Below, piece after piece: positions 7,612 to 14,934 of a stretch of DNA of 21,882 nt. The notes under the pieces were generated by a model that was not told where the DNA came from, made no database searches, and saw only the letters and a program-made list of their open reading frames with translations. A program made the position numbers and the translations under genes. Source of the stretch: Methanobrevibacter sp. (lineage in GTDB: Archaea; Methanobacteriota; Methanobacteria; Methanobacteriales; Methanobacteriaceae); the NCBI GenBank assembly GCA_009777005.1, contig WRMT01000008.1, forward strand, positions 1-21,882, read 5' to 3'. Every line of letters begins with the position of its first letter. Within the stretch, counting starts at the first letter, position 1.

Positions 7612-7911
7612 CTAATACTTTTTTTAATTAATAAAAATAATAATAGATTCTTATATAGTCATGATAATAAAATTTTAAAATAATGATAATTTTTAAAATG
7701 ATTATATTTTTTTAGTTTATTAATTTAAAGAAATATAATCTCTATTTTCTTAATAACAAAAATATTTAGTTTTATTTTTTAAATTAAAAGAATTAAGAAT
7801 TGATTTTATTGAAATAATCTATTTTTTTTGTTAATCATTAATCTAAATATTTTCTTTCAAGACTATATCTAATATTTTTTTTTAATTAATAAAAATAATA
7901 ATAAATCTTAT
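7612..7911. repeat. Direct repeats of about 43 bp flanking a family 1 element
   Basis: The stretch from 7612 (CTAATACTTTTTTTAATTAA..., ending TTCTTATA) recurs at about 7869-7911 (CTAATATTTTTTTTTAATTA..., ending AAATCTTATAT) with few differences. The two copies abut both ends of the element at 7654-7867. The right copy ends three bases before the rpoF stop codon. This is far longer than an ordinary target duplication. Confidence 0.7.
7654..7867. mobile_element. Family 1 MITE-like element (214 bp)
   Basis: It starts TATAGTCATGATAATAAAAT and ends TTTCTTTCAAGACTATA, so TATAGTC and GACTATA form the inverted ends. Internal blocks (TAATGATAATTTTTAAAATG, TTTAAATTAAAAGAATTAAG, TTAATCATTAATCTAAATAT) align with the other family 1 copies in the same orientation. 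It has no coding potential. It separates rpoF from the DUF655 gene. Confidence 0.65.
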
Positions 7912-7914
7912 ATC

Positions 7915-8256
7915 TCATAATTCTTCGTCTCTATAATTGGATATTATCTCTAGGATTTTTTCCATATCTTCTTTTTTTAGAGGAACTCTTTCTTTAGCAA
8001 ACATTAAACGTAAATCTGAAAGATCTTCAGGCATTAAATCAGCTATACGAACTGCATGTTTATGTTTAATTATTTCTTCGAGTTCTTTTATTAATTTTTC
8101 AGTATCTTCTAGAGGAATTTTACTAAACTTAGTAACATGATCTAGAGTTAGATTTTGTTCATAGTTAAGTTCATGATCGGTTGAAAAATTTTCAAGAATT
8201 TCTTTAACTTTAGCTAATGGAATTGGTTCATTCTCCAAAGTTTTTTTTCCAATCAT
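7915..8256 (-). CDS. rpoF: DNA-directed RNA polymerase subunit Rpo4 (subunit F, Rpb4 homologue)
   Basis: This 113-residue protein is the Rpb4-like half of the stalk (Rpo4/Rpo7) of the archaeal RNA polymerase, which contacts nascent RNA and helps open-complex formation. The length is normal. The N-terminal MIGKKTLENEPIPLAKVKEIL and the HRDC-like C-terminal half with KHAVRIADLMPEDLSDLR (67-84) identify it. The start ATG at 8256 lies four bases after the rpl21e stop. Its GAGTGATCC ribosome binding site is inside the end of rpl21e, so the two genes are translationally coupled in one operon. The L21e-RpoF order is conserved in archaea. Confidence 0.96.
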   Translation of the reverse strand: MIGKKTLENEPIPLAKVKEILENFSTDHELNYEQNLTLDHVTKFSKIPLEDTEKLIKELEEIIKHKHAVRIADLMPEDLSDLRLMFAKERVPLKKEDMEKILEIISNYRDEEL

Positions 8257-8260
8257 AGGA

Positions 8261-8551
8261 TCACTCTTGTATTTTCAAATGTTCTGGTCTAACAATAAGT
8301 TCTTTAGCTTTATTTCCATCGTTTAATGTGACAATGTATGCTCTACCTCTTTCTCCAATAACTTTAGCTGTTTTCCCATGAAATCTTGGGTGTGGTTGAC
8401 CTTTTTGAAAACTTGGATCTATTATAATATGTACTAAGTCTTCATGATTAAACTTTTGAATTTTTTTAGTTATAGGATTATACCTACCTGGTCTATCCAC
8501 ACGTGTCATTTTATTTCTTGTTTTGCTTCTAAATCCTCTTGATCGTTTCAT
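8261..8551 (-). CDS. rpl21e: Large-subunit ribosomal protein L21e
   Basis: This 96-residue, basic protein is found only in archaeal and eukaryotic large ribosomal subunits. The beginning MKRSRGFRSKTRNKMTR and the central HPRFHGKTAKVIGERGRAY (54-72) are family signatures, and the length is normal. The ATG at 8551 is preceded by AGAGGTTATAAA. It is the first gene of a tight pair with rpoF. The 350-bp gap upstream toward pus10 suggests it has its own promoter. Confidence 0.97.
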   Translation of the reverse strand: MKRSRGFRSKTRNKMTRVDRPGRYNPITKKIQKFNHEDLVHIIIDPSFQKGQPHPRFHGKTAKVIGERGRAYIVTLNDGNKAKELIVRPEHLKIQE

Positions 8552-8615
8552 TTTATAACCTCTTTGGTAGTAATTAATTTTTTAATATTCTAATCTTTTA
8601 TTAAAATGATATAGA

Positions 8616-8624
8616 ATATATTAA
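8616..8624 (-). promoter_or_regulatory. Possible archaeal TATA box for rpl21e-rpoF
   Basis: On the minus strand TTAATATAT lies about 65 bases upstream of the rpl21e ATG, compatible with a short leader of about 40 bases. In DNA this AT-rich such a match is weak evidence, and no BRE could be defined. Confidence 0.25.
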
Positions 8625-8873
8625 GTTGTTAAAATTAAGACATTGAATAATAATATTCAAAGGCAATTTAAAATAGAAATTTAATGGTTAATTATCCTTT
8701 TGATTTTTTGTAAAGCTTTTATTTCAGTTTTTGTTCAAAATTGTTTTTTTATAGTTATATATAAAAATAATAAAATTTACTCTTATCTTAGATAATACTT
8801 ATGTCTTATGTTATGAAGCTACTAATATATTTTGCCTTTTTATAATTTTATAATTTTATAATTTTTTTATTTT

Positions 8874-8897
8874 TTTTAAGAAATATTTTTCTTAAAA
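8874..8897 (-). other. Perfect 10-bp hairpin abutting the pus10 stop codon
   Basis: TTTTAAGAAA (8874-8883) and TTTCTTAAAA (8888-8897) form a perfect ten-base stem with a four-base loop, starting at the base after the pus10 TAA. In the pus10 transcript it is followed by A-rich sequence, not by the U-run of an archaeal terminator. An RNA-stability or processing role is a guess. Confidence 0.45.
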
Positions 8898-10211
8898 TTA
8901 TTTTTCACTACTAACTTCAATAACATCTAATTGTTTACATGTCGATTTCACTTTTAAAAGGTCACTTACACTAGGTTTAGTTCTATTATCATCACCCGAA
9001 ATCAATTCTTTTATATAGAGACCACCTTGGGTTTTAATAATCATTTCAAAAGACTTTGAATCTATTAATTCTGTGCTTAATTCTTTAACTTCCTTTGTTC
9101 TTACTTTATCTGCTCTTCTGTGAGATACTCTCTTCGGAGTTCGCTGTTTAATAATATTTAATGATTGAAGTTTAGCTAATTCCTCTTTTGAAAATTCATC
9201 TTCACATTCTACTAATGCTTTATAAACTTTAAATGTATTTGGTGATGAAACTTTGATTTCTGCCTTTCTTTTCTTTTCAACAAATTTTAAGTTATGATAC
9301 TCAGTTTTACCTTTACTATGTTCATTAACTTTTTTTGTAAGTTCATCTAAATTCAGGTGTCTTTTTTTAGGTTCTTTTATTTCTAAAACAAAAGGTCTGC
9401 CAGTTCCAAGCATTTTCACATCTATATCTTCTCTTCCTGCTCCATGAAACTTGCTTATCCAACCTTTTGCTTCTTTTAAAGCTATATCTGATATTAATTC
9501 TTCAACAGATTCTTCATACATTTTACCTGTGAAATTGCAATTTTCACATCCTTTTCCTTTACATTTTCTACATGGCCATTTAGTTTGTGGAATTCCTCGA
9601 ATTAATTTAAGGTATCTTCCTTCTATAAACAGGGGATTAATTTGTATTCTTACTTTTACTTCATCAAAATAGCTATTTTCCAAGGAATCATTATCTTTTC
9701 CATTGCTTGATGTTGATTTTTTCAAATCAATCAGGATTACCACATCGGGGTTTTCAAAATTCACTTCTTTTTTTAAATATTTTTCTAAATACTCTCCAAT
9801 ATTTCTATTAATATCTTTTTTTATGCTTTCACATTCTTTTATTTCAATAGTTTCATTTATTTTTTCATCTTTTTCTAAAACATTTTTAGATATTTTGCAA
9901 CCAATTAAAAAACTATCATATTCTAATTCTAAGTAATTTATCTTATCTTCGACCTTTTTAACAATGTATTCCATATACTCAGGAGTATTGATTTTAATTA
10001 AAAGGTTTTCACAAATTTCACAAGGATTACAATCTTTTTCATTTAAATCCTTATTAACTATGTTTAAATTGTTTCTTATTACTTCTCCTCTTTCTTCATT
10101 ATTTGAAGCTTTTATAGAATCAGAAAACTTACGACCTAAACAATGGTTACATATATTGTCATTAGTAATTTTAATTAGCTTTTCAGCTTTTGTTTTAGTC
10201 TTTAAATCCAT
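8898..10211 (-). CDS. pus10: tRNA pseudouridine synthase Pus10
   Basis: Archaeal Pus10 makes pseudouridine 54 and 55 in the T-loop of tRNAs. The protein is 437 residues, close to the family norm. The N-terminal THUMP-containing part has zinc-type cysteines CNHC (21-24) and CNPCEIC (61-67). A second Cys cluster CRKCKGKGCENC is at 214-225, next to IRGIPQTKWPC. The catalytic block GREDIDVKMLGTGRPF is at 259-274, with D262 the probable catalytic aspartate, and QGGLYIKELISGD (395-407) ends the synthase domain. The ATG at 10211 has TGAGGTAAA just upstream. It sits upstream of rpl21e as in related archaea, but a SUKH gene pair now separates it from srp54. Two overlapping TAGCTA palindromes lie in its leader (10228-10239). 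Confidence 0.95.
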   Translation of the reverse strand: MDLKTKTKAEKLIKITNDNICNHCLGRKFSDSIKASNNEERGEVIRNNLNIVNKDLNEKDCNPCEICENLLIKINTPEYMEYIVKKVEDKINYLELEYDSFLIGCKISKNVLEKDEKINETIEIKECESIKKDINRNIGEYLEKYLKKEVNFENPDVVILIDLKKSTSSNGKDNDSLENSYFDEVKVRIQINPLFIEGRYLKLIRGIPQTKWPCRKCKGKGCENCNFTGKMYEESVEELISDIALKEAKGWISKFHGAGREDIDVKMLGTGRPFVLEIKEPKKRHLNLDELTKKVNEHSKGKTEYHNLKFVEKKRKAEIKVSSPNTFKVYKALVECEDEFSKEELAKLQSLNIIKQRTPKRVSHRRADKVRTKEVKELSTELIDSKSFEMIIKTQGGLYIKELISGDDNRTKPSVSDLLKVKSTCKQLDVIEVSSEK

Positions 10212-10766
10212 TTTACCTCATTTCCATAGCTATAGCTATTTTTTATAATTTTAAATTTTTTAATTAATAAAAATGATTTTAATAGAATAAAATATTATCT
10301 GTCATTAATTTGATTTTTCTGATTTTAAATATTCTTTTAAAATCGATGAAATTAATATATTTATTAAATTATTTTTAATTTTTAAATTTTGCAGAATCTT
10401 TGATAATTTAATTTTAAAAATCTTTGTTTTTCTAAAATAAATAATTATTAACATTTTTTTAACTTAATAATTTAATCATAGTTTTTTAATTATAATCTTA
10501 TTAATTAATATTTACTAAATTTAATTATTAAATATTCTTTATAAAAATTAAGAAAATCAAAGATTTTCTAAATTAAAAAAAATTTTTTCAAGTAAAAAGT
10601 TTTTATTAAAAATCACAATTAAGAATAAAATAATTCTATAATTTATAAATGTCTAATAAATTGTAAAAACAAATTGTACTTTAATCATAGAGTGTTTTTA
10701 GAATCATAGTGTTTTTGACAAGTATATCTGTAGGTAATCTAAAATTCCTCTCTTTCTTAAAAGATA
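10212..10766. other. Intergenic region upstream of pus10
   Basis: About 555 bp of highly AT-rich DNA with no gene. A small hairpin AGAAAATC-aaa-GATTTTCT is near 10551-10569. The stretch from about 10616 to 10700 (AATTAAGAATAAAATAATTC...) resembles 13792-13885, so the DNA downstream of the two SUKH genes shares ancestry. Confidence 0.5.
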
Positions 10767-10886
10767 AATAATAGAGTTTGAAGTGTATTTTTTTATCATA
10801 GAAACAAACAATAGAGCTTAGAGTACATTTTTTTTTTACAGAAACAAATAATAGAGCTTAAATAGGGTTTAAAGCACATTTTTTTC
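10767..10886. repeat. 40-bp tandem repeats starting inside the 3' end of the SUKH-LRR gene
   Basis: Units with the core AATAATAGAGCTTA and a T-run begin at 10767, 10807 and 10847, an exact 40-bp period. The third unit runs into the final codons of the SUKH-LRR gene (stop at 10869-10871). The units differ at several bases and the last carries about ten extra bases, so this is an older duplication. Confidence 0.75.
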
Positions 10887-13430
10887 TAGATAATCAAGTA
10901 ATATCTCACTTACAACTTCATCAAAGATAAAAGGCATATATACTTTTCTCAAATCAGTATAAATCTGTGCAATTCTTTCTGCTTCTTTTAAAGTTAGTGT
11001 TTGTTTGTTTACATAATATTGACTAGCTATAGCGGTTAAATCATAGAATATTTTGTTTATATCTTCTTTGTCTGGAGGATTAATATTATTTATTCTTCTT
11101 TGAGCTATCTTAAAGTTTTTACGTAATGATAGAGCAAGAAATGCACTTGCAATGTCATCTGAAATATCACTTAAATGAGAATTATCTTGTTCTGTTTTAA
11201 TTAGGGTTCCTGATTTATCAAAACAGTCCCATTTAAAAATGAGAAAACCTAGTTCAAATTTTTTGGCAACGATTTTGGCAGTATTTTTTGGAGGTTCAGG
11301 ATTAAACATCTTGGAAAAATTATTGTATATTGTCAAAGATTTACACAGACCTTTTTCCCATCTTCCTTCTTGCCATAATGTTCCATCAGAGTTATAAGCC
11401 TTGAAATCAACAGTATCTCCTTCTTCTCCTTGGTAAAAAGCAGTTTCTTTTAGAGTACCATCTTCATACCACTGTGAAAACTCCCCTACATAAACATCAT
11501 ATGCATTACGATGATCAATATTCCAAACACTATCCTTTAAATCATAGACTGCCTCTTTTGGCACACTGGTTGGACGTTTTGGAGTTTTTTTATCCATATC
11601 TTCCACAGGAAGAGACTCTTTCTTTTTCGATATAATTACTCTTAGGAGATCATCTGGAAAATAATCAATTCTTTCAAAGTTGGCAAGAAGTTCATCCCAT
11701 AGACCGATTACTTCTTTATTCTTTATGAAATCTCCCTGACTTTTCCAGTAACTAGCATACCCATCTTCTTCTATCCAAGGAAAGTAAATATTAAGGGATT
11801 CAATTCCTTCCAAACTATTCATTTTCAGTCCTCGCAAGTCAAGATATTCTAATGAAGAAGATTCACTGTTTTGTAAGGGTGAAAAATCTTTAACTTCTGT
11901 GTAGCTAATGTCAAGATGATCTAACTTATTTAAATTTGTTAAAACTGAAATATCGGAAACTTTTGCTGATTTTATATTCAAACGGCTAAGTTTAGTGCAG
12001 TTTTTCAAAGGGGATAAATCTACAATATTAGTTCTATTTAATTCTAAAAGCTTAATATCTCTCATATTGGCAATAGCTTCAATATTTTTTACAGGATTAT
12101 CATTTAAATTGAGGTAGTACATATCATTACAAGAAGATAAGGGCGATATATCTGTGATATCATTATTACTTAAATCAATATTGTAGACATTAGCTAAACT
12201 TAGAAAAATAGAGATATCAGAAATTTTGTTGTTTTTCAACCGTAAAAATGATAGATTTAAAGAGTTTTTCAGGGAAGAAATATCACTCACTGCATTATTT
12301 TCACATTCCAAGTTTTTCAAGGATTTTAAATCCTCTAAAGGTGAAATGTCTGAGACTCCGAGATTGGATATATCCAACTGATTTAACTTGACTAAATTTC
12401 TTATAAATGAGATGTTACTTATCCCTGTATTTACAGGTCTTCTATCATACCATTTATCATCAGAACTACATATTCCAGTATAGTATAATCTGAAATTTTC
12501 ACACAATGAAAGATGGAGTTTTTCAAGATTTATCAATTTCCCAATTATTTCTGGATGATCAAGATCACATTCTATAATGACAAGTTGAGTTAATCCTGTT
12601 AATTTGCTCAATGGGGTTAAATCAATTTTCCCACTGTCTTGAATAGTTAATTTCTTTAATTTTCCTAGTGTGGAGATGCCCATTATATCTGGAACTTTTG
12701 AGTCTGAAATATAAAGTGATTCAAGATTAGCTATCTTTTCTAGAAAGTCTAGATTACTAAGTTCTTCAAGTTTTAGTGACTTGAGAAGTGGGGAGTGAGG
12801 AATTTCATCATATTTGTTTTCTTTGATTAGTTCATGTAAGACTCTTTCTTGCTCATATTTTTTCTTAGCCTTTTTTTTCCTTTGCTCAATCAATTTTTTT
12901 TCTTCTAGGGAAAGTCCGTAAATATCTTCATCTTCAAATTCCCATTTAATTCCTCCTTCACCCCAGTCTCTGAGTGCAAAGTAAGCTATTGTCCAGAAAA
13001 AGTTCATCAAGGTACGAAAATCATATTTATCATCTAACATTTCTGGGTGAGTCCCTGGAATACAGTTATTATTAGTCAACTTCTTGATTTTATGAGTCCA
13101 ATCACCACAGCAGTATACAACTGGGTTACTCAGATGAAGGTCATTCAATGAAATTGTATAAATATCAACAATTTCTGTTTCACTTGAAAAGAAAAGAAAT
13201 TCTTTTTCATTGTCCTTATACAGACTAAGTTCTGTTGGAGGGTGAATATCTATACCTATCATCCCACATGGATCTTCAATTTCACCAATTTTTTCGTAGT
13301 ACTCAATTAAAGCATCTGGCAATGATCCAAACTTATTAATAGCTTTTTCGATGTCTTCTTTTGAATATGGTCTTAATTTAAAACCTTCCTCTATCCACAT
13401 CTTTTTTAAATCATCAATTGTATGTTTCAT
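10869..13430 (-). CDS. SUKH (SMI1/KNR4) domain protein with leucine-rich repeats and YwqK/MORN-like repeats
   Basis: The N-terminal 165 residues form a SMI1/KNR4 (SUKH) domain: YSKEDIEKAINKFGSLPD (22-39) and EYYEKIGEI (43-51) are typical, with later VVYCCGDWT (104-112) and GTHPEMLDD (126-134). A charged helix with KKKAKKKYEQER (185-196) follows. About 218-550 carries some twelve internalin-style leucine-rich repeats of 21-23 residues with the recurring NxxxSDISPL pattern. The region 649-748 has three YwqK/MORN-like units, e.g. QWYEDGTLKETAFYQ and AYNSDGTLWQEGRW. The last 100 residues are helical and unrecognised. SUKH proteins are best known as immunity proteins against polymorphic toxins. 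No signal peptide or membrane segment is visible, so it is cytoplasmic. The ATG at 13430 has GGAGTTAAT before it. A SUKH-only paralogue lies upstream. The partner is unknown. Confidence 0.88.
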   Translation of the reverse strand: MKHTIDDLKKMWIEEGFKLRPYSKEDIEKAINKFGSLPDALIEYYEKIGEIEDPCGMIGIDIHPPTELSLYKDNEKEFLFFSSETEIVDIYTISLNDLHLSNPVVYCCGDWTHKIKKLTNNNCIPGTHPEMLDDKYDFRTLMNFFWTIAYFALRDWGEGGIKWEFEDEDIYGLSLEEKKLIEQRKKKAKKKYEQERVLHELIKENKYDEIPHSPLLKSLKLEELSNLDFLEKIANLESLYISDSKVPDIMGISTLGKLKKLTIQDSGKIDLTPLSKLTGLTQLVIIECDLDHPEIIGKLINLEKLHLSLCENFRLYYTGICSSDDKWYDRRPVNTGISNISFIRNLVKLNQLDISNLGVSDISPLEDLKSLKNLECENNAVSDISSLKNSLNLSFLRLKNNKISDISIFLSLANVYNIDLSNNDITDISPLSSCNDMYYLNLNDNPVKNIEAIANMRDIKLLELNRTNIVDLSPLKNCTKLSRLNIKSAKVSDISVLTNLNKLDHLDISYTEVKDFSPLQNSESSSLEYLDLRGLKMNSLEGIESLNIYFPWIEEDGYASYWKSQGDFIKNKEVIGLWDELLANFERIDYFPDDLLRVIISKKKESLPVEDMDKKTPKRPTSVPKEAVYDLKDSVWNIDHRNAYDVYVGEFSQWYEDGTLKETAFYQGEEGDTVDFKAYNSDGTLWQEGRWEKGLCKSLTIYNNFSKMFNPEPPKNTAKIVAKKFELGFLIFKWDCFDKSGTLIKTEQDNSHLSDISDDIASAFLALSLRKNFKIAQRRINNINPPDKEDINKIFYDLTAIASQYYVNKQTLTLKEAERIAQIYTDLRKVYMPFIFDEVVSEILLDYLEKNVL

Positions 13431-13525
13431 ATTAACTCCATTTCAGGGTTTTCCACTTAATCTTTCTTCAAATTGTTTTCTGTATAATCTCCAAACTTCA
13501 CACTTTTTTTTTAAGATATTATTCT

Positions 13526-13790
13526 AGAAAAAAAGTTTAAATAATGATAATTTTTTAAATCATTAACTCCATTTATTTTATTAATTAAAAGAATAAAATT
13601 TAATATTTCCTTAATAATAAAAATATTCTTTTTTATTTAAAAAATTAAAAGAATAAAATTTAATATTTCCTTAATAATGGAAACATTCTTTTTTATTTAA
13701 AAAATTAAAAGAAGTAACAATTTATTCTTTAAAAATAAACTATTGCTTAATTAATCATTAATTAAAATATTTTTTTATCACGACTTTAAT
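13526..13790. mobile_element. Decayed family 1 MITE-like element with internal 60-bp duplication
   Basis: The head (AAAGTTTAAATAATGATAAT, about 13532-13551) and the tail (TTAATCATTAATTAAAATAT, about 13751-13770) align with the family 1 copies at 1, 7654 and 16684. Its terminal inverted repeats are degraded (TATTCTAG on the left, CGACTTTA on the right). It lies between the two SUKH genes. Confidence 0.5.
13583..13702. repeat. 60-bp tandem duplication
   Basis: The unit beginning AATTAAAAGAATAAAATTTA is present at 13583-13642 and 13643-13702 with only three differences, then restarts briefly. It is an internal expansion of the family 1 element. Confidence 0.9.
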
Positions 13791-14165
13791 TAAAATTAAG
13801 AATAGAATAATTCTAAAATTTAATAAGTATCTATTATAAAAGAGAAAAATCAGCTGTACATTAATTTATCGTGTTTCAATAGTGTTTATTCTATTTTGAC
13901 AATTGAAATTAATTAACAATACCATAAAAACTAATACTCTTGGAATATCACAGTAATAATTGTTGAAATAAGGTACTGTCAAATTGCATAGGTTTCAAGT
14001 ATTGAATTTTTGAAAAATGATCATGAATTGCATCTAAATTAGATTGGACTGACTTTCAAAAATCAAACAGTTGATTTGGATAATTGAAAAATAAGCTACA
14101 AATCTTTGCTTTAAGAAGAGGGTTCTGATTTATAAACTATCCATTGAAAGATTAGCTAAACAAGT
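13791..14165. other. Intergenic region downstream of the short SUKH gene
   Basis: Its first 95 bp resemble 10616-10705 downstream of the long SUKH gene, which supports a segmental duplication. The remainder is slightly less AT-rich than most gaps here but has no frame with recognisable coding content. It could hold eroded remains of the missing leucine-rich-repeat part, but I cannot align it to that part. Confidence 0.4.
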
Positions 14166-14678
14166 TCAACTATCATCATCTTCAAATTTCCATTTAATTT
14201 CTTTTTCGATTTTATCACTAACTGTAAAGTAAGCTATAGTCCAGAAAAAGTTCATCATGGTACGAAGGTCCAATTCTTCATCTAGCATTTCTGGATGAGT
14301 CCCTGAAATCCACATATCATCAGTCGAATCACTAGCTGGATAAGTTGAATCACCACAGCAATATACAACGGGATTTTTTTGATCAATGTCTTTTAATGAA
14401 ATTGCAAAGATATCAACACTTTGCATTTCACTTGAAAACCAAAGAAATTCTTTTTCATTGTCTGTATCTATACTAAGGTCTGTTGGGGCGTGAATATGCA
14501 TTCCATGCTCGGTATACTGGTTTTCAATCTCACCAATTTTTTCGTAGTACTCAATTAAAACATCTGGCAATGTTCCAAAAGTATTAATAGCTTTTTCGAT
14601 GTCTTCTTTGGAATATGGGCTTAATTTATAACCTGCCTTCATCCAAATCTTTTTTAAATCATCAATGGTATGTTTCAT
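14166..14678 (-). CDS. Stand-alone SUKH (SMI1/KNR4) domain protein
   Basis: The 170 residues align over their full length with the N-terminal domain of the gene at 10869-13430, at roughly 60% identity: MKHTIDDLKK, PYSKEDIEKAIN, FGTLPD, VVYCCGD, GTHPEMLD and LRTMMNFFWTIAYF are shared. It stops after KWKFEDDDS, exactly where the longer protein begins its charged linker. It is therefore either a SUKH-only paralogue, the usual form of immunity proteins, or a truncated duplicate. The ATG at 14678 has GGGAGAGTTTAGCT upstream, so it looks translatable. Its leader is an unusual purine-only tract with a (GA)10 microsatellite. Tandem SUKH paralogues are typical of immunity loci, but no toxin gene is visible nearby. 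Confidence 0.85.
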   Translation of the reverse strand: MKHTIDDLKKIWMKAGYKLSPYSKEDIEKAINTFGTLPDVLIEYYEKIGEIENQYTEHGMHIHAPTDLSIDTDNEKEFLWFSSEMQSVDIFAISLKDIDQKNPVVYCCGDSTYPASDSTDDMWISGTHPEMLDEELDLRTMMNFFWTIAYFTVSDKIEKEIKWKFEDDDS

Positions 14679-14689
14679 AGCTAAACTCT

Positions 14690-14785
<96 letters not shown>

Positions 14786-14934
14786 ACCTTTCTTTTTATC
14801 AATCGTGCTGTCTTTTTCACAGATTATCAATCAATAAGTCTTTAAATCATGTTTCTAAATCTAGTTTCAAAGACTTCCTTATCCTTTAACTATTTTCTCC
14901 ACAGTGGCTTTGTTTTTGGTCATGTTGATGTAGG
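14786..14934. other. Intergenic region downstream of srp54
   Basis: About 150 bp containing a possible promoter for the SUKH gene and the 3' end of srp54. I see no definite TATA box and no oligo-T terminator on the minus strand. Confidence 0.35.

Larger units (their letters stand above)
8552..8897. other. Intergenic region between pus10 and rpl21e
   Basis: Contains a probable promoter for rpl21e near 8616-8624 and, at the pus10 end, a perfect hairpin (8874-8897). Between them lies simple AT sequence including three TATAATTTT-like units near 8840-8862. No gene is seen. Confidence 0.45.

Noticed and set aside
7501..7683. Plus-strand open frame of 60 codons
   Set aside because: Composed of AT-rich leader DNA and running into the family 1 element. 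No ribosome binding site or homology is visible.
10551..10569. Hairpin AGAAAATC-aaa-GATTTTCT as a small RNA or terminator
   Set aside because: Short and purely AT-driven with no T-run on the coding strand. Such stems are expected by chance at this base composition.
10869..13430. Leucine-rich-repeat protein as a secreted internalin-like adhesin
   Set aside because: No signal peptide, membrane anchor or cell-wall motif. The N-terminus is a SUKH domain, so a cytoplasmic role is more likely.
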